64,000 nucleotides of DNA from JAOUEA01 sp963734685 (GCA_963734685.1 CAVTIC010000001.1:558001-622000), one strand, 5' to 3'; counted from the first letter of the stretch, positions 25,362 to 34,340 are shown. Numbers and translations: made by a program. Notes: a model not told the origin generated them from the letters alone.

Positions 25362-25919
25362 TCAGTGGCGCGTGACGGCCTCGAGCGTCTCGCGTGCCTG
25401 CCGCAAGTGGAACCGGTCGTGCCCGGCGATCATGCGGAACGAAAGGTCGTAACTCTCGGGGCCGCGCTCATCGTGCAGACCGACTCGGGCGCGTTCGGCT
25501 TCGGTGCTGCGCCTCCACATCGAGAGGTTCGTCTGCCGCAGCGCGGCGAACGCCGCGAGCAGGTCGGCTGTCGACTCCGCATCGGTGTCGGCGTGCAGAC
25601 GCTGCACCCAGAGGTCTTGGTCGTAGCCGAGCAGCGGCGGCTCGTCCTGCGCCACGATCCAGCGGTAGCGCCCGCTCATCACGATCTCGGCGTCGACCGC
25701 GTGGGCGAGACAGCCGAAGATCGACCACTCTCCCTCGGCCGGCGATGAGTGCAGGTTCGACCCGGCGAGGTCGACCATCGTGTGCCACTCCCCGGGGGTG
25801 GCGTGCTGCACCGCGGCCGGGTCGTGGTCGCCCAACAGTCCCAGCAGGTGTTGCTGGTAGCCCTTCGGGTCGTCGATCGGGTCGGGTGATCTCGCCGTGC
25901 GGCCATCGTCGATCGTCAT
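25362..25919 (-). CDS. DinB-like four-helix-bundle protein
   Basis: A 185-residue protein of the DinB/YfiT superfamily, which often hold a metal through three histidines and act as thiol S-transferases. Candidate ligands are the His in GCLAHAVDAE and two in AGHDRFHLRQA near the C-terminus. TAGCGT (complement of 25926-25931) is six bases before the ATG, a textbook leaderless start. It is first gene of the probable operon leading to DrrAB. The substrate is unknown. Confidence 0.85.
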   Translation of the reverse strand: MTIDDGRTARSPDPIDDPKGYQQHLLGLLGDHDPAAVQHATPGEWHTMVDLAGSNLHSSPAEGEWSIFGCLAHAVDAEIVMSGRYRWIVAQDEPPLLGYDQDLWVQRLHADTDAESTADLLAAFAALRQTNLSMWRRSTEAERARVGLHDERGPESYDLSFRMIAGHDRFHLRQARETLEAVTRH

Positions 25920-26080
25920 GACCCCACGCTATAGCGCCGACGGCATCGTAGGCCGGTCGCCAGACCACCGGGCCATTCGCCATGGTCCTGCCACCCTACG
26001 ATCCCGGACTTACCGCCCTGGTCCCGGACCCCCGAGATGCCGACACCTCTGTTGTCGATCCGCGAGGAGGCTTCCCCCCG

Positions 26081-27598
26081 ATGTCTGCACGTTCCCTACA
26101 GCGCACGTTCCGCGTCACCTTCGTGGCCGGAGCGGTCGCCGCGATCCTGATGCTCGCCGGCCCGGCGAACGCGTTCTTCTTCTGCTTCCTCAACGTGGAG
26201 TTCATCGAGGGACCGCGCCATCGGGAGACGATCGTCACGGACACGGTCCACTACCGACTGATGCTGAACCGCCCACCGTCGTTCGTGGGGTCGCTCACCT
26301 GCGCGCTCACGGGTCCGACGTCGGCGAGCGGGTGCGATCCGATCGTCCGCGACGGCTGGCGCCAGCGTTCCTTCTCGGGGATGACGTTCACCGGGCTGCA
26401 CGAAGGCACGTACCTGGTCACCGTGACCGCCACGAACCGGTGGGGGTGGGTGACCGACATCGACCGTCGCTCGTTCACGGTCGACCTTCCCGACGCGGCC
26501 TCGTGCGCGGTCGAGAACCCCGGCAGCGGCGCCTCGTTCGGCTCGGACGACGGCCAGGCCCTGACCGATGCGCTCGCGGCGGCCGCCCCGGGCGACGACC
26601 TGCAGGTGCGAGGATCGTGCTCCGGGAACTTCGTCCTCGACCGGGACGTGAGCATCGTCGGCGACTCTGCCGGCGCCGCCCTCGACGGGCTCGGGTCGGG
26701 CACTGTGCTCACCGTGGCCCCGGACGTGACGGTCGAGGTGCGTGATCTCACGATCACCGGCGGTGGCGACGGCGGCGTCATCAACCAGGGCGTCCTCACC
26801 CTGTCTGGCACGAGCACGGTCACCGACAATCACAAGTCGATGACCGACCCCGACTTCGCGTTCGCGTTCGGAGGCGGCATCCTGAACGACGAGGGCACGT
26901 TGGTCCTGCGCGACCAGAGCGCCGTCACCGACAACTCTATCTCGGCCTCCGGCTCGAGCGAGGACATCGCGTTCGGAGGAGGCATCTTCACGACCGGCGA
27001 CGTCACGATCTCAGGGAACGTCACGATCTCGGGAAACGTCGCGTCGACCCCCGACGGCGGTAGCGCCGCGGGTGGAGGCCTCTACAACGAGTGGGCTGTG
27101 GTCGACGTCGTCGGGGCGTCGGTCGTGAACAACACCGCGACGGCGGGCGGCGGCACGACCGCCGACGCCCGTGGCGGCGGGGTGTACTCGGTCGGGTCGA
27201 TGACGATCCGCGACACCTCGGTCACCGGCAACCTGGCGACCGCGAAGGCCACCGCCGGCACGTTCGCGGCCGGGGGCGGGATCTTCAAGGGCGACGGACA
27301 GCTCGATCTTGACGGCACGACCTCGGTCGCGTCGAACGCCGCCTCGGCCGCGGGGGCGCAGTTGCAGGCGTTCGGAGGCGGCGTGTATGCGGACAATCGG
27401 GACGGCGTGCTGCGTTTGCTCGGAGCGACCTCGCTCACGGGGAACGCGGTCACGGCGATGAACGGAGCGACGGCGGGAGGCGGCGTCTTCACGAGGGGCG
27501 GCGTCGCTCTCGTGCTCGGCTGGACCGGCTCGATCGGCGCGAACACCCCCGACCAGTGCGAGCCGAACCAATCCCTCGGCGGCACGAGCTGCGCGTAG
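26081..27598 (+). CDS. secreted right-handed beta-helix repeat protein
   Basis: A 505-residue exported protein. A signal peptide (about residues 1-31, ending GPANA) and an N-terminal domain of about 120 residues with two cysteines precede a parallel beta-helix of roughly 300 residues. The helix is built from repeats such as GGGILNDEGTLVLRDQSAV, GGGIFTTGDVTISGN and GGGVYSVGSMTIRDTSV. Pectate-lyase-like catalytic residues are not evident, so it may be an adhesin or a surface protein. AGGAGG at 26065-26070 supports the ATG at 26081 over upstream codons. Confidence 0.82.
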   Translation: MSARSLQRTFRVTFVAGAVAAILMLAGPANAFFFCFLNVEFIEGPRHRETIVTDTVHYRLMLNRPPSFVGSLTCALTGPTSASGCDPIVRDGWRQRSFSGMTFTGLHEGTYLVTVTATNRWGWVTDIDRRSFTVDLPDAASCAVENPGSGASFGSDDGQALTDALAAAAPGDDLQVRGSCSGNFVLDRDVSIVGDSAGAALDGLGSGTVLTVAPDVTVEVRDLTITGGGDGGVINQGVLTLSGTSTVTDNHKSMTDPDFAFAFGGGILNDEGTLVLRDQSAVTDNSISASGSSEDIAFGGGIFTTGDVTISGNVTISGNVASTPDGGSAAGGGLYNEWAVVDVVGASVVNNTATAGGGTTADARGGGVYSVGSMTIRDTSVTGNLATAKATAGTFAAGGGIFKGDGQLDLDGTTSVASNAASAAGAQLQAFGGGVYADNRDGVLRLLGATSLTGNAVTAMNGATAGGGVFTRGGVALVLGWTGSIGANTPDQCEPNQSLGGTSCA

Positions 27599-27639
27599 CT
27601 CCCGACCGAAGCTCGATCGGAGCCGAGCGGGCGGGACCG

Positions 27640-28032
27640 TCAGGTGAGGACCGCGACCGCTTCGATCTCGACGAGCTGGCCCCGATAACCGAGCAGCGCG
27701 ACGCCGACGAGGGTCGATGGCACCTGAGCCAGCGGCGACCGCTGCACCACCTGCCACACGCGGCTCTGCACCTCGTGCGACCCGCCCGCGATGTAGACCG
27801 TCGTCTTCACGACATCGTCCGCCCTCGCCCCTCCTGCCTCGAGCTGGCGCAGCAGGTTCGCGAGCACCTGTTCGGTCTGGGCCTCGGCGTCGTCGGGGCC
27901 GACCAGCTCGCCGTGCTCGTCGAGCGGCACCGCGCCGGCGGTGAACACGAGCCTCGATCCCGTGGCGATCGCGACGTGCGCGTACCCCGGCGGCTCGGCG
28001 AGACCCTCGACGGTGCGGAACTCCACGCTCAC
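27640..28032 (-). CDS. RidA-family protein
   Basis: A 130-residue YjgF/YER057c/UK114-fold protein. Trimeric RidA proteins hydrolyse reactive enamine/imine intermediates made by PLP enzymes. The family end LGYRGQLVEIEAVAV and the segment DVVKTTVYIAGGS are visible; the typical substrate-binding Arg in the last strand region is not clearly conserved, so activity is uncertain. GTG overlaps the CGNR gene stop (GTGA), placing the two in one operon. Confidence 0.88.
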   Translation of the reverse strand: MSVEFRTVEGLAEPPGYAHVAIATGSRLVFTAGAVPLDEHGELVGPDDAEAQTEQVLANLLRQLEAGGARADDVVKTTVYIAGGSHEVQSRVWQVVQRSPLAQVPSTLVGVALLGYRGQLVEIEAVAVLT

Positions 28033-28608
28033 GCGGTCCCCTCTCGTTCCGCCGGGTGATCTGCGGCGACACGGCGGCGGCGGTACGCGCGCATCTTCGC
28101 CTGGCTACCGCAGAGGTCCATCGTGCACCAGGTGCGCGAACGGTTCCGTGAGTGGTCGTAGAAGAGCCAACGACACCCGCCGTTGGCGCAGGTCTTCATC
28201 CGCTCCAAGGAACCATCGATCCTCGCGGCGGCGACGAGGCCGAGGATCCGCTCGACGAAGGCGGCCACGCCTCCCCTCGCCGACGGTGCCAGCGCTGACG
28301 GCGACGAGACTTGGACGATGATCGGATACCGGCGGGCGATCGCGTCGATCGCCTCGATGGCGCGGGGCTCGCCCGACGTGCCGCGAGCGCTCACGAGGTC
28401 GCGGAGTGCCTCCCGGGCACGCACGAGCTCCTCGCGTTCCGAGCGATCGACCCTCGTGGGCCATCCGTGCGCCTCGAGCCAGGCGGCCGACGATGACGGA
28501 GTAGCCAAGGTCGTCGGTGCCGGCTTCGATGTCGAGCGTGTTCACGAACGCACGCACGAGCTCCAGATCGCCCGGCGCGACGCTCGGGTTCCGCACCTCG
28601 GTGGTCAC
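28029..28608 (-). pseudogene. CGNR zinc-finger regulator, apparent +1 frameshift
   Basis: A protein of the ABATE/CGNR family, putative stress-response transcription regulators. The N-terminal part (PGDLELVRAFVNTLDIEAGTDDL) is read from GTG 28608. The rest (ATPSSSAAWLEAHGWPTRV through the zinc-finger part CANGGCRWLFYDHSRNRSR and WCTMDLCGSQAKMRAYRRR) is one frame over, with the shift near 28508. The length is 580 bases, one more than a multiple of three. CATACT (complement of 28615-28620) is six bases before the GTG. If the indel is real, only the C-terminal 159 codons could be used. Confidence 0.75.
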
Positions 28609-28717
28609 GTCCTCAGTATGTCGCGCAGGCCCGCCGACCACAACCGGCATCCAACCTTGACAGGTAACGCCAACCGGTGACACGATGTGACAGGTAACCT
28701 GCAGGAAGGCGATCGGG

Positions 28718-29605
28718 ATGCGAACGATCGACGTGATCGGTGTGCCGAGCAGCATGGGGGCCTTCGCCCCCGGACAGGAACGAGCACCCGCCGCGCTCCG
28801 CCGCGCCAACCTGCTCGAGCGGCTCCGGGATCGAGGCTTCGACGTGCGTGACCATGGCGACCGTGGGGTGCTCCGCTGGTTCCCCGACCGAGAGCATCCG
28901 TTCGAACAGCACGTCGAGGCCGTGCGCGAGGTCGCCCTCGAGACGGCCGGACGCGTCGCAGATGCCGAGGGCACGGCGCTCGTGCTCGGCGGCGACTGCA
29001 CGATCGAGCTCGGTACCCTCGCTGGTCTCCAGGCACGTCTCGATGGCCGGATCGGGTTGATCTACTTCGATCTGCACGCCGACATGAACGTGCCGTCGAG
29101 CGTGCCGTGGGGAGCGCTCGACTCCATGGGCATGGCGCACGCGCTCGGCGACGACGAGGCCGTGCCAGCCCTGGTGAAGTCGTTCGCGCGAACCCCGCTG
29201 CTGGCGCCCGAGGACCTCTGGCTCTTCGCCCACGGCTCGGGTATGGACCACGAACGCGAACGGATCGCCAGGCTCGGTGTCCGCAGGACCCCGGTCGACG
29301 AGGTCGCCGCTGACCCCGTGGCCGCTGCGGAGCGCACCCTCGACGCGTTCGCAGACGGCGTCGACCACCTGGCCGTGCACCTCGACATCGACGTGATCGA
29401 CTTCGTCGACCTGCCGCTGCAGGAGAACGTCGGTCGCAACGAGGGCCTGTCGTTCGACGCGACCATGCAGTCGCTCGGCGTCCTGCTCGCCCACCCGGCG
29501 GTCGCCTCGCTCACGATCTGCGAGCTCAACCCCGACCACGACCCCGACGGTACGCAGGTACCCCGGTTCGTCGAGGGCATCGTAGGCGCGTTCGCGGCGC
29601 GGTGA
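28718..29605 (+). CDS. arginase/agmatinase-superfamily hydrolase
   Basis: A 295-residue ureohydrolase-fold protein. Metal-site motifs are GGDCTIELG (residues 91-99), YFDLHADMN (D118, H120, D122) and VHLDIDVIDF (D223, D225, D228). The usual first ligand in GGDHS is replaced by Cys94, so the binuclear site or substrate may differ from classical arginase. The guanidino substrate is not identifiable. It is divergent from the CGNR-RidA operon, with 109 bases between. No strong ribosome binding site is evident before the ATG. Confidence 0.85.
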   Translation: MRTIDVIGVPSSMGAFAPGQERAPAALRRANLLERLRDRGFDVRDHGDRGVLRWFPDREHPFEQHVEAVREVALETAGRVADAEGTALVLGGDCTIELGTLAGLQARLDGRIGLIYFDLHADMNVPSSVPWGALDSMGMAHALGDDEAVPALVKSFARTPLLAPEDLWLFAHGSGMDHERERIARLGVRRTPVDEVAADPVAAAERTLDAFADGVDHLAVHLDIDVIDFVDLPLQENVGRNEGLSFDATMQSLGVLLAHPAVASLTICELNPDHDPDGTQVPRFVEGIVGAFAAR

Positions 29606-29683
29606 CCGCCCGACGACTCCGACCGGTCCATCCCGACGTCAGTGTCACGCAGGCAACCCGCGGACCCGCCGATCCCGGCCGCG

Positions 29684-30370
29684 TCAGAACTGGAGCCCGA
29701 CACCGAGGGCGACGAGCCACAGCGACCACGCGATGTAGAGGATCGGCACCGCTTCACCGGCGAGCTTCCAGCCGCGCTCCTCGTTCGACCCGAGGAACTC
29801 GGTGGAACCCACCACGAGGCCGACGCCAACGAGGACGCCGACCCATCCGAGCCATGCGGGCATGACACCGTCGAGCGCGATCGCGGTGCCGATCAACCCG
29901 GTCCAGAGCCCGGTGAACAGGTAGCCGAGGTGCTCCCCTACGCCCATACCGAGGAACCGGTGGAACGCCTCGAACGTGATCTCGAGCGCCGCGCGGTCCT
30001 GCGGAGTCGATGCAGCCCCATGCGCCCGGGCCAGCCAGGGCACAAGGTAGCTCCATCGGAGCAGGCCGAGAAGTTGCACCAGGGCCGCCAGCACGCCGAT
30101 CACCGTGGCGACCGTGACGAGCGCTCCTCCGTCGGTCGCCGTGGCCGCGAGCAGCACGACGGTCGGCACGAGCAGCACCCCCGAGGCCGCGAACGCCCAC
30201 CACGTCCAGACCAGGCCGTCGCCCCCTGCTCGGAAGCGCTCGAGGATCGTGCCCGCGGGCTCGCGCAACACAGCGGGGTAGTCGAACCGCTTCGCGAGCA
30301 TCGCGAACGTGACGTTGAACCACACAGGCGAGACGACCAGGAAAATCGCCGCCCAGACGTCGGCGTTCAT
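29684..30370 (-). CDS. polytopic membrane protein of uncertain family
   Basis: A 228-residue protein with about six membrane helices. Distinctive segments are LAKRFDYPAVLREPAGTILERF, FEAFHRFLGMGVGEHLGYLFTGLW and a C-terminal helix ending YIAWSLWLVALGVGLQF. It weakly recalls DUF4386-type proteins, but I do not assign it. TAGAGT (complement of 30377-30382) six bases before the ATG marks a leaderless start. Confidence 0.75.
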   Translation of the reverse strand: MNADVWAAIFLVVSPVWFNVTFAMLAKRFDYPAVLREPAGTILERFRAGGDGLVWTWWAFAASGVLLVPTVVLLAATATDGGALVTVATVIGVLAALVQLLGLLRWSYLVPWLARAHGAASTPQDRAALEITFEAFHRFLGMGVGEHLGYLFTGLWTGLIGTAIALDGVMPAWLGWVGVLVGVGLVVGSTEFLGSNEERGWKLAGEAVPILYIAWSLWLVALGVGLQF

Positions 30371-30588
30371 CGGGCGACTCTACCGTCGAGCGCGGCTCGA
30401 GACCGCACCCACCCGAGGATCGACCGAGGGTCGACCAGGGTCGACTCACTGACATGTAGATCCGGCACGCCCCGGCGGGCAAACGAGCTCGCGGGCAGGG
30501 GACCCGGACGCCGGCAACCATCCACTCGCCAGCGCACGGGTCTGCGACGCGGGTGGGCGAGATTTGATCCGGGTGATCGGCGTCCGGT

Positions 30589-30606
30589 GATACCGATATC
30601 GGTGTC
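30589..30606. promoter_or_regulatory. palindrome 1, GATACCGATATCGGTGTC
   Basis: An 18-base inverted repeat with one mismatch to a perfect palindrome. It is 50 bases, center to center, from the perfect copy at 30639-30656. The sequence and spacing (about five helical turns) suggest a dimeric regulator binding twice. Confidence 0.6.
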
Positions 30607-30638
30607 GAAACGTAGTCAGGCGCGCCCGGACCCCGATC

Positions 30639-30656
30639 GATACCGATATCGGTATC
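30639..30656. promoter_or_regulatory. palindrome 2, GATACCGATATCGGTATC
   Basis: A perfect 18-base palindrome about 25 bases beyond the stop of the phosphodiesterase gene. No regulator gene is adjacent, so the cognate protein is probably encoded elsewhere. Confidence 0.6.
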
Positions 30657-30681
30657 AGAGCGACCCGCGCGTGGTGCCGGC

Positions 30682-32301
30682 CTACTCGATGTAGCCGAGC
30701 CCTCGCAGGTGTTCTTCCATCTCGTCGGCTTCGGTCTCGTTGACCGCGCTCTCGCCGCCCATGCCGGGGATCGTCATGCCGGGGATCGCCGGCCCCGCCG
30801 CCGTGGAGCCCTCGTCGCCGGCCGCCACCTCGCGCTCGGTCAGGTCGGCCGACCCCACGATCTCATGCAACACGCGGCCGGTGGGCTTGACCGCGGTTGG
30901 GGCGTCGAGCGCCGCCACGAGCGTCGGCGCCATGTCGATCAGGGCCGGCGTGCGCTCGAACGGCTTCACCTGCGGCCCGACCGCCACGATCGTGCCTTCC
31001 ATGCGGTGGTCGCCGCTCACCCAGTCGGCGTCCTCGAGCGCGCTCTTCGCGTGCGTGAGCGAGTACCCCTCGTTCGGCACCATCATGATGTCGGGCGCTT
31101 GCTCGGCGAACTTCCCGCCCGGGAAGACGTCCTCGCGCTTGGCGATCGACTTCACCGGAGTCTTGCCGGTCTTCGGGTCCACGTACGACCCGAGCCGGTC
31201 CATCAGCTCGTCGCGCACCTTGTCGTAGTCGCCGGGGTCGACGATGCCGTCGATGTCGCGTCCGGCCAGGTTGATCGAGACGCCCTCGCCGGTCGAACGG
31301 ATCGTCGTGTACGCCTTCGTCTTCGCCCAGTTCACCGACTGCGGGAGGGCGACCTTCCCGTGCAGGCCGAGCGTGTCGTAGACCTTGCGCGCGACCTTGC
31401 GCACGGGCCCCCACTGCATCGGGCCGAACACGGCATTGCTCGCGGAAAAGTCGAGATAGCCGAACTCGTGCAACAGGCGGTCCATGTTCACCGCGCGCGT
31501 GCACGACTGGAAGCCGTGGTCGCTGATGAACAGGATGATGTCGTCCTCGCGCGCCCGGCTCACGAACGACCCGATCGCGTCGTCGGTCTGGCGGAAGATG
31601 TCTGCCACCTTCTTGCCGATGCGCGTGTCCTTGTTCGCCGCGTAGTCGGGATGGTCGGGCGCCACGTAGTTGCTCAAGCAGTGCTGCGTGCGGTCGATCG
31701 AGACCCACACGCTCGCCATCAGGTCCCAGTCGGTGTTGTCCATCAGCCACTCCGACGCCTTGATGCGCTTGCCCGTGACCTCGAAGGCCTCGTCGAGGTA
31801 AGCGTCGGGCTTGTTGTGGTAAGTCGTCCAGCTCATGCCGTTGATCGGCCACTCCAGGCCGGCCTTCTGCAGCTGGTCGGGAAGGTCGGCCGGCATCGTG
31901 AACTGACGGTTCTTCGGCAACACGCCGCCGGCGGCGAGCGTCCCCTCGACCGCGGGCGGCGGGAACGTGAGCGGCACGTCGAGCAGCAGCTGCTTCTTCT
32001 TCGCGGCGGTCAGGTCGTCGAGGAACGTACGCGCCTTGATCGACTTGTAGGTCACCGGGTACTGCTTGTGCGTGCCCGGCACCGTCTCGAGGATGTCGTA
32101 GACGCCGTGGTCCACCGGGTCGACGCCGGTCAGGAAGCTCGGCCAGGCCGACCAGCTGTGCGTGGGCACGGTGGAGCGCAGCACGTCGCGCTGCCCCCGG
32201 TCGATCAGCGCCTGCAGGTTGGGCAGGGCGCCCTGCTCGAGCAGAGGGTCGAGGATGCGCCAGTCGGCGCCGTCCCACGCGATCAGGATCACTCGTGACA
32301 T
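30682..32301 (-). CDS. type I phosphodiesterase/nucleotide pyrophosphatase-family protein
   Basis: A 539-residue alkaline-phosphatase-superfamily hydrolase in the normal order. It opens with VILIAWDGADWRILDPLLEQG (metal Asp9), the nucleophile region STVPTHSWSAWPSFLTG (Thr46), then FISDHGFQSC and GDHRMEGTIVAVG, and ends with the family tail LRGLGYIE. There is no signal peptide, so it is probably cytoplasmic. Related actinobacterial proteins act on nucleotide-sugar or phospholipid-type diesters, but the substrate is not known. It is unrelated in domain order to the permuted protein at 7709-9397. Confidence 0.88.
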   Translation of the reverse strand: MSRVILIAWDGADWRILDPLLEQGALPNLQALIDRGQRDVLRSTVPTHSWSAWPSFLTGVDPVDHGVYDILETVPGTHKQYPVTYKSIKARTFLDDLTAAKKKQLLLDVPLTFPPPAVEGTLAAGGVLPKNRQFTMPADLPDQLQKAGLEWPINGMSWTTYHNKPDAYLDEAFEVTGKRIKASEWLMDNTDWDLMASVWVSIDRTQHCLSNYVAPDHPDYAANKDTRIGKKVADIFRQTDDAIGSFVSRAREDDIILFISDHGFQSCTRAVNMDRLLHEFGYLDFSASNAVFGPMQWGPVRKVARKVYDTLGLHGKVALPQSVNWAKTKAYTTIRSTGEGVSINLAGRDIDGIVDPGDYDKVRDELMDRLGSYVDPKTGKTPVKSIAKREDVFPGGKFAEQAPDIMMVPNEGYSLTHAKSALEDADWVSGDHRMEGTIVAVGPQVKPFERTPALIDMAPTLVAALDAPTAVKPTGRVLHEIVGSADLTEREVAAGDEGSTAAGPAIPGMTIPGMGGESAVNETEADEMEEHLRGLGYIE

Positions 32302-32470
32302 CTAGGAACTCCGTTTCCGCAGGTCAGGGATGCCAGCGAGTGTACCGAAGGGGGCACGGGCTATTCGTCGCAACCGATCGGCAATGCGCGTGAGGGGCGC
32401 TTAGGAGACAGAAGGGTCGATTCTCGGCACCTAAGGTTCCATCCAAGTATCTGACGTCGACCCGAGATTG

Positions 32471-32484
32471 GCAACTTAAGTTGC
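32471..32484 (+). promoter_or_regulatory. 14-bp palindrome upstream of XRE-cupin gene
   Basis: GCAACTTAAGTTGC is a perfect palindrome 32 bases before the regulator start, in an AT-rich segment unlike its GC-rich flanks. It is a probable autoregulatory operator, and could also affect the divergent phosphodiesterase gene. Confidence 0.65.
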
Positions 32485-32516
32485 TGAAATTGGGGATTCC
32501 CTGATTCAATGCGGCC

Positions 32517-33143
32517 GTGGAGGTCGCGCCAGACATCACGTCCGTGCTGGAAGAGGTCGGTCCCCGACTGCGACGGGTACGCACGCAACGGGGTGCGACT
32601 TTGGCTCAGCTTTCCTCCGCGACCGGCATCTCCAAGAGCACGCTCTCGAGGCTCGAATCGGGTCATCGCAAGCCCAGCCTCGAACTACTCCTGCCGATCG
32701 CCCAGGCCCACCAGGTGCCCCTCGACGAGCTCGTCGGCGCTCCCGCCGTCGGCGACCCGCGGATCCGCCTCGACAAGCCTCAGGTCCGCAGCAACGGGCG
32801 GATCGTCTACCCCTTGAGTCGCCAACCTCGAGATCTCCATGCGTGGAAGGTGGTGATCCCGCCCGAGTCCGGCGTGCCTCAGATGAGGACGCACGAGGGC
32901 TACGAGTGGTTCTTCGTGCTCGCAGGGCAGCTGCGTCTGATCCTCGCCAACCACGACTTCATCATGGGGCCCGGCGAGGTCGCGGAGTTCGAGACGCGAT
33001 TCCCGCATTGGTTCGGGCCCGCGAACGATAAGCCGGTCGAGATCCTGAGCCTCCTCAGCCAGCACGGTGAACGCACCCACGGTGACGCTCACCCGCGATC
33101 AGGTCACGAGGCGGACGAGGCCGGGCCGAAAGGGGGTCGCTGA
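32517..33143 (+). CDS. XRE-family regulator with C-terminal cupin domain
   Basis: A 208-residue regulator. The N-terminal helix-turn-helix (residues 14-68) reads VRTQRGATLAQLSSATGISKSTLSRLESGHRKPSLELLL in essence, and a cupin sensor domain occupies about 105-185 (RTHEGYEWFFVLAGQLRLIL, GEVAEFETRFPHWFG). Such proteins repress metabolic genes and sense small ligands in the cupin. The start is GTG 32517 without a visible ribosome binding site. The DUF4386 gene follows 83 bases downstream and may be its target. Confidence 0.9.
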   Translation: MEVAPDITSVLEEVGPRLRRVRTQRGATLAQLSSATGISKSTLSRLESGHRKPSLELLLPIAQAHQVPLDELVGAPAVGDPRIRLDKPQVRSNGRIVYPLSRQPRDLHAWKVVIPPESGVPQMRTHEGYEWFFVLAGQLRLILANHDFIMGPGEVAEFETRFPHWFGPANDKPVEILSLLSQHGERTHGDAHPRSGHEADEAGPKGGR

Positions 33144-33226
33144 ACGACGGAGCCCCCACGTCCATCGCGCATGCGTGCAGCCGTGCGGCAGCACACATCG
33201 ATCCCATCAGCTGGAAAGGAGTCCAG

Positions 33227-33922
33227 ATGAACTCAGAGAGAGGGACCGCATCGCTCTTCGGCTGGCTGTTCATCGCCACCTTCGTCTTGTCGATCCCGGC
33301 GTACTTCATCTTCTACGCACCGATCCAGGATGAGCCCGGCTACATCACCGGTGCCGGCGCGGACGAGTCGCTCATCGTCGGCCTCGGAGCTCTCTCCGAG
33401 GTCCTGCTGATCGTCGCGAACGTCGGCACGGCGACGGTGCTGTATCGGATCATCAAGCGCCAGAGCGAGACGGGGGCGATCAGCTACGTCTCCGCGCGCA
33501 TCGTGGAGGGCATCTTCATCGGGATCGGCGTCATCGCCATCCTCACGTTCCTGTTCCTGCGGGAAGAGTCCCCGGCCATCGGAGACGCAGCGATCGGCCA
33601 ATTGCTCCTCGGGGTCTACGACCGTGCGTTCCTGGTCGGGCCGGGGTTCTTCGCCGGGCTCGCGAACGGGGTGATCCTGGGCTACCTGATGTTCAAGTCG
33701 GGACTGGTGCCCCGAGGCATGACGTACCTGGGACTCATCGGAGGTCCGCTGATCATGCTCTCGGGGGCCGCCATCATGCTCGGACTCATCGAGCGCGGCG
33801 ACACGCTCCAGGGCATCGCGACGATCCCGGAGTTCTTCTGGGAGCTGTCGCTCGGCATCTACTGCGTCGTCAAGGGGTTCAGGCCGTCTCCGATCCTCGA
33901 GACGTCAACGGCGACGACGTAG
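33227..33922 (+). CDS. DUF4386 membrane protein
   Basis: A 231-residue protein with about six membrane helices matching the DUF4386 pattern: TATVLYRIIKRQSET, ARIVEGIFIGIGVIAIL and VLGYLMFKSGLVPRGMTYLGLIGGP. The function is unknown for the family. AAAGGAG five bases before the ATG is a strong ribosome binding site. It probably belongs with the upstream XRE-cupin regulator, and is followed by a strong terminator. Confidence 0.85.
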   Translation: MNSERGTASLFGWLFIATFVLSIPAYFIFYAPIQDEPGYITGAGADESLIVGLGALSEVLLIVANVGTATVLYRIIKRQSETGAISYVSARIVEGIFIGIGVIAILTFLFLREESPAIGDAAIGQLLLGVYDRAFLVGPGFFAGLANGVILGYLMFKSGLVPRGMTYLGLIGGPLIMLSGAAIMLGLIERGDTLQGIATIPEFFWELSLGIYCVVKGFRPSPILETSTATT

Positions 33923-33941
33923 AACGCTTCTACCGTCGCGT

Positions 33942-33969
33942 GGAGCCCTCGGCCTCGGCCGAGGGCTCC
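33942..33969 (+). terminator. 13-bp perfect hairpin terminator
   Basis: GGAGCCCTCGGCC (33942-33954) and GGCCGAGGGCTCC (33957-33969) form a perfect stem with a two-base centre, 20 bases after the DUF4386 stop. It faces the remnant on the opposite strand and can serve both directions. Confidence 0.75.
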
Positions 33970-33971
33970 GC

Positions 33972-34200
33972 TCATCCGGCGCCGTCGATCAGGTCGAGGA
34001 TCTCCCACGCTTCGACCGGCCGGCGCGCCCCCTTGACCGTCCGATCGCCTCCTCGCGGGTCCACCCGAACAGCCGCTCGGCGGCCGGGTTCCACGTGGTC
34101 ACGACGAAGGCGGGGTCGCACGCCACGATCGCGGTCGGGCTGACCTCGACGATAAGTCTCGTGGAAGCGGCTCTCCCGGTCGGACGTTCCTCGGGACGAC
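33972..34200 (-). pseudogene. PAS-domain remnant
   Basis: The minus strand encodes a recognisable half PAS domain, EVSPTAIVACDPAFVVTTWN then PAAERLFGWTREEAIGR, typical of sensor kinases and diguanylate cyclases. After this point the frame changes and the coding sequence stops within about 25 codons. No start codon with a ribosome binding site and no effector domain are present. I read it as a truncated, frameshifted remnant. Confidence 0.5.
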
Positions 34201-34340
34201 ATCGAGGCGAAGCGTAGAGCCCCCGTCGCTCGGGGGCCAGGCCCGTCCGCGCCCGGATGGAGCTTCCGACACCGACGTCTTCACAGCTCCCTGGGGGTCG
34301 GCATAGGCTGTGGCGCAACGCGAAGGGGGGAGGTTCCATC

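Larger units (their letters stand above)
30371..30681. other. 311-base intergenic region with GTCGAC repeats
   Basis: No gene is supported here. Near 30418-30445 there are three closely spaced GTCGAC/ATCGAC-type repeats (GATCGACCGAGG, GGTCGACCAG, GGTCGACTC). The right part carries two GATACCGATATCGGT palindromes, listed separately. The adjacent membrane-protein gene has its own promoter at its start, so what these elements control is unclear. Confidence 0.5.
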
